Shown here in pieces: positions 46,201 through 58,041 of a stretch of DNA of 64,000 nucleotides. The position numbers and the translations under genes are program-made. The stretch lies in NCBI GenBank assembly GCA_037951105.1, contig JBAMJV010003126.1:106001-170000 (forward strand), in the 5' to 3' direction. Under the pieces are notes generated by a model. The model was not told the DNA's origin and made no database searches. It saw only the letters and a list, made by a program, of their open reading frames with translations. Source of the stretch: Echinarachnius parma (Eukaryota > Echinodermata > Echinoidea > Clypeasteroida > Echinarachniidae). Position 1 is the first letter of the stretch; each line of letters opens with the position of its first letter.

Positions 46201-49200
46201 TATACGGCCGGGTATACGATCGTGCGCTTGCATGTATTTCTCGATGGACGAAACTTTTACGAAACGAAACAAAACCAAAACAAAACGGTGAGAAATACAC
46301 TATTCTATGTAATTATACCAGTTATTGACATATTGAAATGGATAAGAAATATTATACAGTATATTATTATAACAAAGGCAATTCTAGAGCTCTCGGAACA
46401 TGATTCTACTAGGAAATTTTGTTTTGAAACACAGCTATAATAGATTTGTTTTTCATACTATCTCCGTGTACATATGAACAACAATTCGGCAAAATGGCGA
46501 GTTGTAAACAGTTATTTTACGGAGATTGACACTTTTTCAATGCCAATAATGACATGAATATTGACATTAGGATATGTTTCAGGACATGGGAGGACAACTG
46601 TGTGTCAGATATTGATTATTCAGGCAATATTCAATCGTTTTGAGAGAGTAGAACTGCATCCACTCTATGAACATTTGCGTGTAGATCGCCGTTCGAGCTA
46701 GAGCTGTCGGGAGTGCAAAGCCCGGCTCTTACGTCACGCACAGAGCCACTTTGCTGTGCCGATTTCATGGTAAAGGGGAGGGTCAATTCACTAAAATGTT
46801 ATTTTCATAAAAAATGAAGCTGAACACTTTCATGACTTGTTAACTGCACAAATTGCTTTAATAACTCATTCTATCATAAAATAAACCATAATAACTTGAT
46901 TCTATTCCCTTTGAATTTCTCCTTTAAGACAACATTGTTTTGAAACAAAATAGTACAGAAAAATATAAAGGCCCACTTATATGATCCTATCCCAGCAGGA
47001 CTTTAAAATTGTTTTACATTAAAATTTCCCTATTACTTTTCTGTAGTTGTGGACGGCATTGTTACGAGAGCGACAGAAGCCGAGAAACTTGTCTCATCCC
47101 TTCAACTGCAACTCAAAGAGGCGCAGGAGATGGCAGCCTCGAGCGATGTCAAAGGTCAAAGGTTACAGGAAGTTGAAAGTCGTCTACAGAGGGTGGAGAA
47201 GCAGTATTCGGAGCTGCAGGGCACAGAGCAAAGTAAGATACCGATTATAGATTTTTAAAAGGTTACTGATTAAATAAGATAAGATATTAGATAGGGTAAG
47301 ATAAGATAGTGATGTCAAAGGTCAAAGGTTACAGGAAGTTGAGAGCCGTCTACAGCGAGTTGAAAGCAGTATGCGGAGCTGCAGGGCACAGAGCAAAGTA
47401 ATTAGATACTGATAAACTAAACAAGAATAGTCAACCCTGTATATATTTACCACAGTCTTTGACTGTATTATAGCGAACATGAGTATTCAAAAATCTCATT
47501 TGATGATGTTTTTAGTGATGGTTTTAATATGTAGTGATAGTTGTCGTGCACATACAAACTAACCCTTAGGCCAATTATCCAGAACTTGTGGCCAAGGAGA
47601 GCATAAAGTAATAACAATACAGCAATAACAGCAACAACAGAGATATAACTCCTTTCCCTACCTGATTTTGTGGCTCCATCATGATATACAATAAAAAAAT
47701 AATAAGCCCCCTCACTCCTAAGTTTCAAGAAACAATTATCCAACTTGGGTTTTTTAAATGGGCTCAAAAGAGCCCCCTAAACCCTGCCACGCCAAACTGT
47801 CTACTCTCGCGATGAAGATGTTGAGGTGTGTCCTTCAAGGTTTGTTCAATGTCTGTTTTTGTTCTTGACAATCGTGATTTACATAATGCAACTTACAATG
47901 TTGAAACATTAATTATTTCTCTCTCCCACCTCCCCTCCAGGACTTCAAGACGAACTTCAGAAAGCTGTGATAGATGCCAGGTCTGCCAGGTCTGAAGCCC
48001 AACAGTTCAAGGAGCTGCTCAGGTTTGTGTATAGTTATTTGAATTGATCATTTATTTAAAATTTCATAAAATACAATGACAAAGAAAATTGGTAATAACA
48101 CAACATAACACAAGATACAAATTATGAGAATTGGGAGACACCTAGAAAGAGCAAAAAAGCCTTATTAAATGCTGCCATCAAGTATTTACCAAATTTTAAA
48201 CAAAGTTTACTTTAACTTTTCCTACATGAATTTTACATGCGCTGAAATTCCTGTTGTTGATAAATATAATCATATTTCTAAAGATTTTCTACTTGATTTG
48301 TTGTGACCAAATTTGTTTTAAATCTGTATTTAGGACTAAAAGTCTTGAGGTTGAGGACATCCATCGGCAGCGGGCGAAACATGAGCAGTTCCTTAGCAAT
48401 ACCATCAACCGTCTCCAGGAGGAGCTAAGAAGCCGGGCGGAGGAGGCCCAGAGCAACCAGCAGGAGCTGGCAGACCTCAGGGAGAAGGAGGCAGAGCGGA
48501 AGAGGAGGGCAGATGCTTCCCTCAATAACAAGATTGAGGCAACCGCCAAAGAGATGAGACAGTTACAGGAAGCCTTAGAGAGTGCGAGGAGGGACTCTAC
48601 TGAACTCAGGGAAGAAAGGTATGGATTCATGTTTTTGAAACTATTTAAATATGCTTGGTTTTGTAATCAACCTGTAACAATTGGGAGCTTGTCCGGGAAA
48701 ATACATTGTATGACATTTAATTACAAGATTGAGGCAACGGCCTAAGAGATCGAGGCAGTTGCAGGAAGCTTTGGAGAATGCGAGGAGGGATTGTACTGAA
48801 CTTATGGAAGAAAGGTATGGATTCATGTTTTTTAAATTATTTAAATATGCTTGGTTTTTTGTCCGGGAAAATATGTCACGTGACATTCAATAGCGAGATG
48901 GACATAATTACTAGAGGCAATGATCTCCAGGAAGCTCTGGAGAATGTAAGGGAGGACTGCGCTGCACTCAGGGAAGAAAGGTATGGATCAATATTTCAGC
49001 CGGTATTCAAGCAAGATTGGTGAAACAATTGACTTGTTAGAAATATTGTGGCGCTGAAGGGAGGGCAGAGGCATTCCTCAATAACAAGTTTGAGGCAACC
49101 ATTGAGAAGATGAGGCAGTTGCAGGAAGCCTTAGAGAGTGCGAGGAGGGATTGTACTGAACTCAGGGAAGAAAGGTATAGATTTATGTTTTCTGTTATAC

Positions 49201-52200
49201 TGAAATATATGGTTGGTTTGATAATCAACTTGTAACAAGCGGGGGCTTGTCCAGTAAAATATGTCACGTGACGTTCAATAGCTAAATGGAGATAACTACT
49301 AGAGGCGATGATCTCCAGGAAGCTCTGGAGAGTGTGAGGGAGGACTGCCCTGCACTCGGGGAAGAAAGGTATGGATCATACTTCAGCTGGTATTCAAGCA
49401 AGATTTGTGGAACAATCGACTTGTAAAAAATATGACAGAGCAGAAGAGGAGGGCGGAGGCTTCCCTCAATAACAAGATTGAGGCAACCGCCAAGGAGATG
49501 AGGCAGTTACAGGAAGCCTTAGAGAGAGTGCGAGGAGGGATTGTACTGAACTTAGGGAAGAAAGGTATGGATTCATGTTTTTGAAATTATGCTTGGTTAT
49601 GCTTGGTTTTATAATCAACCCGTTACAATTGGGGGCTTGTCCGGAAAAATATGTCATGTGACATTCAATAACTAGATGGAGATAACTACTAAAGGCAATT
49701 ATCTCTAGGAAGCTTTGGAGAGTGTGATGGAGTACTGTACCACATTTAGGGAAGAAGGTTATGAATTCTTGTTTTCTGTATATAGTACTTAAATATGTTT
49801 GGTTTGCTAACCAACCTGTAACAATTTGGGGCTACATGTCAGGGAAGAATTTGTTGCATGATATTCAACAACAAAATGTTGGCTGCCCCTGGAAGCTTAA
49901 GATTAGAAGCTTAGAGAGTGAGAGGAGGGACTGCACTGCACTCAGTGAAGAAAGGTATGGATTAATGTTTTCTGTAATACTGAAATATGATTGGGTAAAT
50001 AATCAACCTGTAACATTTGGGGGCTTGTCCGGGAAAAAATGTTGCATGACATTGCGTCAGGTGCTTGAGACGAATACCAAGGATATGAAACAGTTGTAAA
50101 TTTATGTAAAAATATGAATGTACATTTTTGTAAAAATATGATTGTCACAAAGATAGGCATGTGCAAGATTTGACAAAATGTATAAACATAGATTTATTTA
50201 TTACTTGTTTTTCAGAGAAGCGATGGTGAAGTCACACCAGCGGCGCATCGAACAACTCAAGGAGAGCTTTGCACAGTGAATAAAATGTGTAGAGGGATGG
50301 TTGGACATTGATTTACAGTATACAAATGATGCGCAGGTATGAGTGGGTCGGTAGGAATTGTTTGCACAAGGTAACTATGGAACTGTTAAACCCACGAGGC
50401 GAAGCCGAGTGGGTTTAGACTAGTTTCCATAGTTACCGCGTGCAAACAATTCCACCGACCCACAAAATAAACTTGCGCATCATCTGTTTTATAGAATGGG
50501 CATTGTTACGCCCCCCAAAAAGTCAAAAAATTAAAAATTAGAAAAATTACCGGATGCATGAAATAATTTTACCGGACGCATGACATTTTTTACCGGACGC
50601 ATGATTTTTTTACCGGACGCATGACATTTTTTACCAGACGCATGAAATTTTTACCGGACGCATGAAATTTTTACCGGACGCATGATTTTTTTACCGGACG
50701 CATGACTTTTCATGCATCCAGTACAATTAATTGTCTGGACAAATTTTGCTCTCAACCAATCAGATTGCAGGGATTTATCAACCCATTCTATAATAACAGA
50801 TTAATAGAGTACATGTTGTTCTATTTTACATGCTCAAAAATTTAATTTTATGTTTCTTTTTCGTGTTCACCAGGGAGTCGATGGTGACGTCACACCAGCG
50901 CCGCATTGAACAACTCAAGGAGAGCTTTGCACAGCGGATACAAGATGCTGAGGGATGGCCAGAGAAGGTATGCATTTACATATCTGGGGCGTGTTTCACA
51001 ACGTGAGACTTACAATAATGTCATTTTTTGCCTCCAACAAAGATTCTGCTAAGATCAAATTGATTGACTCTCAGCCTTTTTATTTCTGTGCCATCCTTGG
51101 CCAGCTAGTTAGGTCACTGCAATGCGAGAGTACAGTTTCATTTTTTTCTTTGCCACAATCAGAGACAAGGGCAAAGTATTTCAAAAGAACAAGAACCTTA
51201 TAAACCCTTCGCCTACATCAAACTGGTGTACCATGTATCAATTGAAATAGACATTAACTAGTCAAACAAGCGTTTTACATTTCATGATTTCTTGTCAATA
51301 TTTTCATTGATTTCAATGTTTGATATAACTAGCATTTGCTTTTCTCTCCAGCTAAATGAGACCATTGCTAAAGAGAGAGACAGACATGCCGCAGAGTTAG
51401 CCAGTCTAGAGGAGAAACTGCAGAAAGCATTTCAAGTGGTGAGATCTTCCTCTTTATTCACTTGAAAAGTGATTGTTGACTACTAGAAAGTGTTGTGGCA
51501 CGATCGGATAAGCGCTTGACTTCTAATCTCGAGAGTTTAAATGTGTACTTTGTCAAGTTGAGATGGTGCGCAAGATAATTGTGTGGGTTTAAACTGTACC
51601 TGATGACCAAGGGTAATAATGCACCTCTGAATAGACCACCTAGATACATGGCGCTCTATAAATGCTATGTCCATATTATAATTAATTTTAGGGTAGACGG
51701 GTGAAACATTTATTGTTGAAATGTGTGTCTAGATTTCTCATTGATCGTAGAAGGTTTATTGAGGATTAATTGGGACTGAGAGAGAAGTATAGAGTAAAAG
51801 CTGTGAAAAGGTTATATGGTTTAAACAAAAAGATATGTTATTTCTTATCATTGTCTTCTTCATCAAAACTGTCCAATATTGTATCATTATGATATAATCA
51901 AATTGAAATAATTACTGTCACAATTTATCAATGTTATGATTGTGATCTGAGAGAGGCAAAAGACAGAGGAGGATGGAGGAAGCTGGGGGCAGGGGCCCGA
52001 TTATGGACCAGCGACATTTACCATGGTTATTAGCATCATTGGCTCTAACTCATTGATGTCAATATGCTAGAGTAACATGCAAATCAATAGAATGTAGCAG
52101 AGCACACATACACATACTAGCACACCTTACTCATTCAACCGTAAAGGATTTCACAAGCATAATTAGAGATCAGTGGAACTAGGGCTGGTCCTGGGTCATG

Positions 52201-54543
52201 ATCGTGCTCTCAGCCACTGGTTGCCAAGCCACTTGTGTCATCCCTACGGCCGGTTAGAAGGAGGGTATAGAGTACCGAAGTAGTGACGTCACATGCTTTT
52301 GTTATGGCATAGTAATGGTTCTAAACAACTTTTCCTTTCATACTGGCATTAAGTAGTGGGTCGGAGCCGGACGATCGCCTTCTTAGCAACCGCTAGATCA
52401 CCAATTCAATGCTTGCCTGACATTGTTTAGAACCATTACCCATGGCAATGAATAGCTCTGATGTCACACTTCGGTACTCTATTATGATTATACCAAAAAG
52501 ATATAAAAGCTAACATTATCATCAATATATTCTTTATCATTCTTAACCAGTTTCATCCTTTGGTTTCTTTTACGTACAGGATCTGGAAATCCAGAAGCAG
52601 AGGAATGATGAGCTGATTCAGAAGTATAAGCAGGAACTAGATGCTGCTGAGTCTAAGGTGGGTATGATTGTTAAGTATATACTACCATCATTATCAAAAG
52701 TTTAAGACCACCCTTCCAAAATGCAATAAATAAAAAACAAAGTTAAACATATTTATTTTTCAGACATACTTTTATTTTTAACGCATAACCTTTGTATCAC
52801 ACTTGAACTGCTGGGCTAATACCATTACCAGCAAAAAAATACATGGGGGCGGCGGGTCGAATTCGCCCCCGAAATTCCCAAATTCGCCCCCGGAACAAAA
52901 AATTCGCCCCCGGAACAAAAAATTCGCCCCCGAATTTTATTTTTTATTTTTTGGGATTTTCGAGATTTTTTTGTGGGATTTTTCTGTTTGGATTGTTATC
53001 AAATGTCTATAAATGATCACTTACAGCATTATAGCTTATTATTAGCCCCTGAAATTCGAAAAAGAGCCTGGAAATTTGTAGCCCCCGAAAATGGAGCCCC
53101 CGAAAATGGAGCCCCTGAAATAAAAATATTAATTTTATCGCTGACCATTACTCTTTTGCTACTGACCACTGTAGTAAACATGTTATGTAATCATTCAATA
53201 AGACAAAAGAATGCAGTCCAAATCATTGTAATACCCACAAATTCCCAGGTGGTCTTAAACTTTTGCTAATGATGGTAGTTGAAAAAGAACAGAAAATGTT
53301 ATAGTCCTGATATTTCATCTTGGCCTGGGTCTCTTCCTTTTCAGGACTGGTCGCAACGGCTCAAGTTTTTTTGTGACCAGTAGGTTAACTTTGATAACCG
53401 TGACTACAGCAAAAGTGGGTGAATGCAAAATGTTAAGAAGTCTGTTATAACTATAAGCAGTGCTAAAAATTAGCACACGCCTGCTGGCCAAGGGCCATTA
53501 AAATTACATTTGGCAACCAAATGTAATACTGTACACATTGTTATTCTCGCGCGATTAATTTTTCACGCTGAGCGACACAAAAACACATTCGCAGCTTTTT
53601 AATTTCGCAGTCGAGCAAGTCTTAACACGCATTGCAAATCGCGCATTTATATTTGCGGGTTTTAATATTTGCGGACGCTGACTTCAGCACGAAATCTGCG
53701 AAAATGAATGCATCGCGAACATTACCACGTTTACAGTAGCATTTGAATGTTTTTCATAGTAAAGGTCCATTAGATTTATGTTTTGGGCCATTAGAATGGG
53801 GGAAAATATTGTTTTTACTTGTCCAACTGGGCCACAAGGCGATAAAGTTAATCTATAGTATTATTGAATTGTAATATTGTTTGTTTTCTCTGCAGCTCAA
53901 AGGCAGTTTGAAGCAAGACAGGGAATCTAGCCGGGCAAAGATGCAGAGCCTTGAAAGGGAACTTGCAGAGAGCAGGAGACTAGCCGCTGATCAGGAGAAG
54001 GCACTCCGAGAGGAGGTGGACAGTCTGAAGAGGGTCATCGCCGAACTACGCAAGCAGCTAGGTATGTCCTACAGAATCTGATGTAGCATAAAACATATGC
54101 CACATGGACAGCAATATTGAATAACCCTTTGTCTTTGCTTACTGGGATAACATTTAAAAGAGCACTCCTGATAATGGGGTTGAATTTGACCAAACATTTC
54201 TTATGTTTCTTGATGAAATTTACACCACTTAATCAGGTCCACCTGTTAAAGTGGTAAACAAAAAAAATGCAATTTAGCCTACCCAAGTAAGCAGAGACAA
54301 AAGTTATATAGTTCGATGTTGGATCTAATTTTTTTTTTTTTTTTGACAGCCCAGGGAGATTCCCAGAACAACCAGGAGGTCCAGACCCTGAAGGCCGAGT
54401 TGAGAGAAGCAGAACAGGACCTGGCCCTGATACAGCAGGACAAGAAAGACCTGCAGAAAAGGCTGGATCAGGGGAAGGAGGAGGTAAGATGTTCATTGAA
54501 GATGAGGATGATGATGATGATGAAGAGGATGATGAGGATGGTG

Positions 54544-54583
<40 letters not shown>

Positions 54584-54591
54584 GGATGATG

Positions 54592-54640
<49 letters not shown>

Positions 54641-55391
54641 GGATGATGATTATGATGGAGATTATGACGATGATGATGATGATGATGATGAGGATGATGG
54701 CGATGTAATGATGATGGTGGTTATGATGATGAGGATGAGGATGATGAGGAGGATGATGATGATGATGATGAAAATGATGATGATGATGATGATAGCAATG
54801 TCAATGATGATGATAATTGGGTCTTGTGAATAATAAACTTAAGTGATATAAGCAGTGAAAGCCAATGTGGAGTCATTGTTATATGTGATTAGAAAAAAAT
54901 TGGTATTTCAATAAAAGATTATCTCATTTCACCTCCAGATATTATTCCTGCAAGAAACGGTGCAGAAGGAATGCGAGGAGCGCTTCGAACTCACCGAAGC
55001 CCTAGGCAAGGCCAAGGAGCAGCTCTTGGTCCACCAGCGTGGCTCCGCCATCGCCAACGGAGGAGGAGGTGGTAGTAACAGCAGCATTGGGCTCTCGGGC
55101 CGCTCTAACTCTCAGCTCAGCCTCGGCAGCCGGGATTCGAGCCAGAGGCAGAGTCCTCTCAAGCCCACCAGCCCCAAAACAGTCCCCCCGGTCGGCATGG
55201 CATCGAGCACAAGTTTGAGAAGAGGGAACAGTTCGACAGCAAACCAGAATGTCACCAAGTCATCCTCCAGCTGGAAGGGAGGAGGTGGAGGAGGAGGAGG
55301 AGGGGGAGGGGGTGGAGGAGTAACTGGACAAGGAGGGAAAGGAGGAGCAGCTATTGGAAATAAAGAACTCAAGATCCAGTTTAAAACCTGA
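43270..55391 (+). CDS. LEKR1: LEKR1-like coiled-coil protein
   Basis: Thirteen exons: 43270-43419, 43793-43926, 44047-44166, 44455-44630, 47047-47232, 47941-48022, 48334-48618, 50874-50967, 51352-51438, 52580-52657, 53896-54061, 54350-54483, 54939-55391. Phases agree throughout and give 714 residues; human LEKR1 is about 690. The N-terminus has LPEEIQ and VCKFCGVSYLIHRE, a C-x2-C segment that I recognise as the LEKR1 start. The rest is Glu/Lys/Leu-rich coiled coil (for example IEQLKESFAQRIQDAE), then a Ser-rich, low-complexity tail with Gly14 and the end KELKIQFKT. The family's role is not well established. The start at 43270 is the first ATG of the conserved protein. Introns carry exon duplicates, a 1.7 kb TTAA element and MITEs. 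Confidence 0.85.
44994..45095 (+). pseudogene. Partial copy of LEKR1-like exon 5
   Basis: After a tag acceptor it reads VGGIVTRATEAEKQLPLKES, close to the real exon 47047-47232 (VDGIVTRATEAEKLV...), in the right frame, but it has lost seven residues and has no donor. A second intron-end copy (cccacttata...ttacttttctgtag) lies at 45137-45204, cut off by the element at 45210. It could be used as an alternative 3' exon, but I rate it decayed. Confidence 0.75.
45210..46923. mobile_element. 1.7 kb TTAA-flanked foldback element in intron 4
   Basis: Ends aggagaaaatcaaag and ctttgaatttctcct, with TTAA at 45206-45209 and 46924-46927. Complementary pieces continue inward (gacgtaagaaccgggctt near 45402, aagcccggctcttacgtc near 46720; agaatgagct / aactcattct). 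No transposase seen. It accounts for most of the length of intron 4. Confidence 0.75.
47309..47400 (+). pseudogene. Partial copy of the 3' half of LEKR1-like exon 5
   Basis: gatgtcaaaggtcaaagg, ttacaggaagttgagag, cgtctacag and gagctgcagggcacagag repeat 47142-47232 and its gtaa donor, 77 bp downstream of the real exon. A small deletion breaks the frame. Confidence 0.8.
48520..50098 (+). repeat. Tandem array of LEKR1-like exon 7 ends plus intron, A-B higher order
   Basis: After exon 7 (48334-48618) the exon's last about 90 nt and the following intron recur about eight times. Type A (LNNKIEATAKEM...ALESARRDCTELREER) occurs at about 48722, 49065 and 49450. Type B (atggagataactactagaggc...gatctccaggaagctctggag) occurs at about 48895, 49279 and 49675. 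Further degraded copies are at 49880 and 50048. A and B alternate with a dimer period near 390 bp. Each ends gaagaaag|gtatgga. Most frames are broken. Confidence 0.85.
50216..50284 (+). pseudogene. Copy of LEKR1-like exon 8; possible alternative terminal exon
   Basis: After a cag acceptor it reads, in the correct phase, EAMVKSHQRRIEQLKESFAQ then TGA (50277-50279). The real exon 8 (50874-50967) continues past that point. AATAAA (50279-50284) overlaps the stop codon. Either a decayed duplicate or a working short-isoform 3' exon. Confidence 0.65.
50333..50715. repeat. Hairpin followed by a 20-22 bp ACCGGACGCATGA minisatellite
   Basis: 50333-50490 folds back on itself (gatgcgcag / ttgcgcatc; gggtcggtaggaattgtttgca / tgcaaacaattccaccgaccc; aacccac...gtgggtt). 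50545-50715 then repeats tttttaccggacgcatga about eight times. Both lie in intron 7, probably inside one element ending near 50800 (cccattctataa). Confidence 0.75.
51491..51680 (+). mobile_element. tRNA-derived SINE
   Basis: The head ttgtggcacgatcggataag and cgcttgacttctaatctcgag resembles a tRNA A-box and anticodon arm. The body tgtacctgatgacca(t/a)gggtaataat and the 3' end gcgct(c/a)tataaatg(c/t)t(a)tgt(c)catatt match the element at 30005. It lies in intron 9. Confidence 0.7.
52267..52483. mobile_element. MITE with ATAGAGTACCGAAGT termini
   Basis: atagagtaccgaagtagtgacgtca (left) and tgatgtcacacttcggtactctat (right) are inverted, with inner arms atggttctaaacaa / ttgtttagaaccat. 217 bp, intron 9 of the LEKR1-like gene. 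Confidence 0.8.
52682..53278. mobile_element. Tc1-like MITE with GCCCCCGAAAT minisatellite
   Basis: ctaccatcattatcaaaagtttaagaccacc and its mirror (ggtggtcttaaacttttgctaatgatggtag) mark the ends; the inner caaaagttta resembles Tc1-family terminal repeats. The interior holds several copies of aattcgcccccggaacaaaa and gcccccgaaaatgga, also facing each other. It lies in intron 10. Confidence 0.8.
54500..54800. repeat. (GAT)n microsatellite 16 bp from a splice donor
   Basis: Interrupted (GAT/GAG/ATG) repeat in intron 12. Read in the frame of exon 12 it is mostly ATG, so retention would add a Met-rich tail, as in the sulfotransferase gene; the other frame gives an Asp/Glu tract. Confidence 0.9.
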
Positions 55392-55803
55392 TTTTTCCTA
55401 TACAAAATTGAAACAAGTTCAGAGAATGGTTTTATGTATGTAATGTATACTAGACGCAGGAGCAAGGAAGGAAACAGGACTGCTGTTCTTGGAGTCAAAA
55501 TAGCAAGTGCTGTATTCAGATCTCATCTAATTACAGAACGTGTGTACACTATACAGCATGGCAATTACATAATACAACCTGTTGTGGTGATGAAAGGTGA
55601 TACTCATGGAAGGGGGTGAATGGTTGGGGGTAATAGTCTGATAATGGGAATGGCAGATGTTGGGGATTATAGAGGAATGCGAGGGGTGAGAGTGGTCCGT
55701 GGGAAAAGTGATGACTAGAAATGGAGATGGAAGAAATGATGCAATGAACATAATACTATACAATCAGATTTATACAACATTCATATTTACAAACACAATA
55801 CAT

Positions 55804-56495
55804 GGGTTACCAAGTCTTTATTCAACTGGAAATAGGATGGCTTAGGTGGTGGAGGAGGAGTGTTTTTGACAAGGAGGGAAAGGAGGAGCAGTTATTGGAA
55901 AGAAAGGACTGAAGATCCAATTAAACACTTGAAATGAGTAAGGAAAATGGATTACCAAGACCACATTCAACTGGAAATTGGGCAGAGGAGGAGGGCGGAG
56001 AGAAGAGAAGGGGATGGATGAAGAGTGATCTAAGGAGGGACAGGAGGAGCAGCTTTGGGAAAGAATCAGCTGAGGATCCAGTTAAAAACTTGATCTTTCA
56101 GGAAAATGTGAAATAAAGAAAGATATTTGGGGTACCAAGTCAACATTCAACTGGAAATGGAATGGTGTAGGATGAGCAATAGATGGAGTAGGAGGAGGTG
56201 GTGGTGGAGGAGGATGAGGAGAAGAGGAGGGGATTGGAGTAGGAGTGATAGGAGAAGAAGGGACGGGAGGAGCAGCTTTTGGAAAGAATCAACTGATGAT
56301 CCAGATTAACACTTGATCTTCCAGGAAAAATGTCGCTCCCATGGCCCCAGTAACCCACTGCTCCTTATTTGAAAAGGGGGGCAGTTGAGGCGGGAGAGGG
56401 TAGGGAAGGAGGCATGATAGGATAAGGCTCACTGGGAAGGAGTAGTATACTGGAAAGAAAGAATTGAACATCCAGTGTGAAATTTGATCATTCAA
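55804..56495 (+). repeat. Degraded tandem copies of the LEKR1-like terminal coding segment
   Basis: Three to four units follow the stop codon (55804-55945, 55948-56120, 56126-56330, partial to 56495). Each repeats (t/c)accaagtc...ttcaactggaaat (from coding NVTKSSSSWKG), a GGA-rich run, gggaggagcagctattggaaa and aagatccagttaaa.acttga (coding AIGNKELKIQFKT-stop). The Gly codon tract in the gene has counterparts in each unit. None is open. Confidence 0.8.
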
Positions 56496-56989
56496 GGAAC
56501 AAAAGACAAATTAAATTTCTATTTTATTAATTTATTATCAACATTATCTCATGATACAAATAAATTAAATCATTTGTATCTGGTGCAGTCGAATTGCTGT
56601 ATTTTTTGGTATAATTTTACTATTTGTTCATATGACCGCTATCTTGATATGATTTTTAACTTCCTAATCTTCCTATTACAGTGTTGCATTAATGGTTCTC
56701 TGCATTTATGGTGTATTTAATGTGTAAAGTAAAAAAGCATATTTTGGTGCCAATTGACGTATTTATATTTCCTGAAAATGGTTCTTATACATCTTGAGCA
56801 AAAAGCACATTCACAAAGAATTGAAACAAACAAAAACACTTAAATGAACAATTTGTCTGAAAGAACAAGTTATCAAGCATCTCTTTAAGCTCATATTAAG
56901 ATGAGTTTTAAAAGATATGTTAGAGCGTTGAACTATTATAATACAATTATATTCAAACTAAATTAATATATTTGGGGCCTTTGATTCAT

Positions 56990-57660
56990 GTTGTATGCCG
57001 TACACATATTGTATATTGTGTGATATCTACTGCACCATTATTACCACCAATAAACCAACCACCTGTTTTCTGCTATTAACTTAGTTTATCATTTTTGTAA
57101 TTATAAAGAATCATATATATATGCTAAACAATGATTTTATGTTATCTATTACACCATACATGTATGTTGACCACCCATAACCAACCACCAGATTTGTGCT
57201 ATTATAACTGAGTTTATCATTTTGTTATTATAAAGAATAAGCTAAACAATGATTATACGTTATCTATTACACCATATGTTGACCACCAATAATCAGCCGC
57301 CAGATTTGTGCTATTATAACTTAGTTATTTTGTTTTAATTATAAAGAATCATATGCTAGACAATAAATATATATATGTTATCTATTACACAATTATGTTG
57401 CCCACCAATAACCAATCACCAAATTTGTGCTGTTGATTGCATTAATTATTTTATTATTATAAATAATCAAATGCTATTTATTACATCATGTTTTTTTACC
57501 ACCAATAACTGATCACCAGATCTATATGCTATTTTAATAGCAAGTTTATTATTTGTTATTTATTATTAAGAGTCATATTTTAAAAAATACTGGTAATTAA
57601 TGTATGTGATCTATCTTGCTACTGGACTACAAATAACAGACCACCAGATTTGTGCTTTTA
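56990..57660. repeat. Diverged 100-130 bp tandem repeat, about six copies
   Basis: accaccaataacca, accaccagatttgtgctatta, tagtttatcattttgttattataaagaatcatat and ttatctattacacca(t) recur at about 57035, 57168, 57278, 57393, 57493 and 57620. No coding potential. Confidence 0.8.
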
Positions 57661-57841
57661 ACTTACCACCAGTAATTTACTCTTTTTTGTTTCTTACGTC
57701 TTCCTATGATTCCATCCAAACATCTCCTAAAATCTCATAATTCCAGTTATTGACATTCTGTTTCCTCAACGGTTGTACTTGTTTTATGGTAGAACCGGTA
57801 GGAGTGTTACATCATGGATCTCCTAGTACTATCCATGGTAA

Positions 57842-58041
57842 AGCCCTCTGCAGACAGAGCCAACTCGACCCGATCCGACTGGTTTTAATCAGGCTAGAGT
57901 TGGGCCCGGTCGGTCGGAGCCCCGACTGGCATCCGACTGTCTCTCGACTGGCAAAATGTGTGTCGCAAGGCACTGAAAACTGAGCCGATCCGAATGAAAA
58001 CCAGTCAGATCGGGTCGAGTCGGCTCTGTTTGCAGAGGGCT
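57842..58041. mobile_element. Harbinger-like MITE, second copy
   Basis: AGCCCTCTGCAGACAGAGCC ... CTGTTTGCAGAGGGCT with TAA on both sides (57839-57841, 58042-58044). About 90% like the copy at 25170-25381 by eye. Confidence 0.85.

Noticed and set aside
48520-50098. Integrated retrovirus or LTR element, suggested by tRNA-Pro primer sites
   Set aside because: No gag/pol text, LTR pair or polypurine tract seen; only the short leader-like sequence is repeated.
54489-54833. Asp/Glu-rich frame
   Set aside because: It is intron 12 microsatellite, outside the exon frame.
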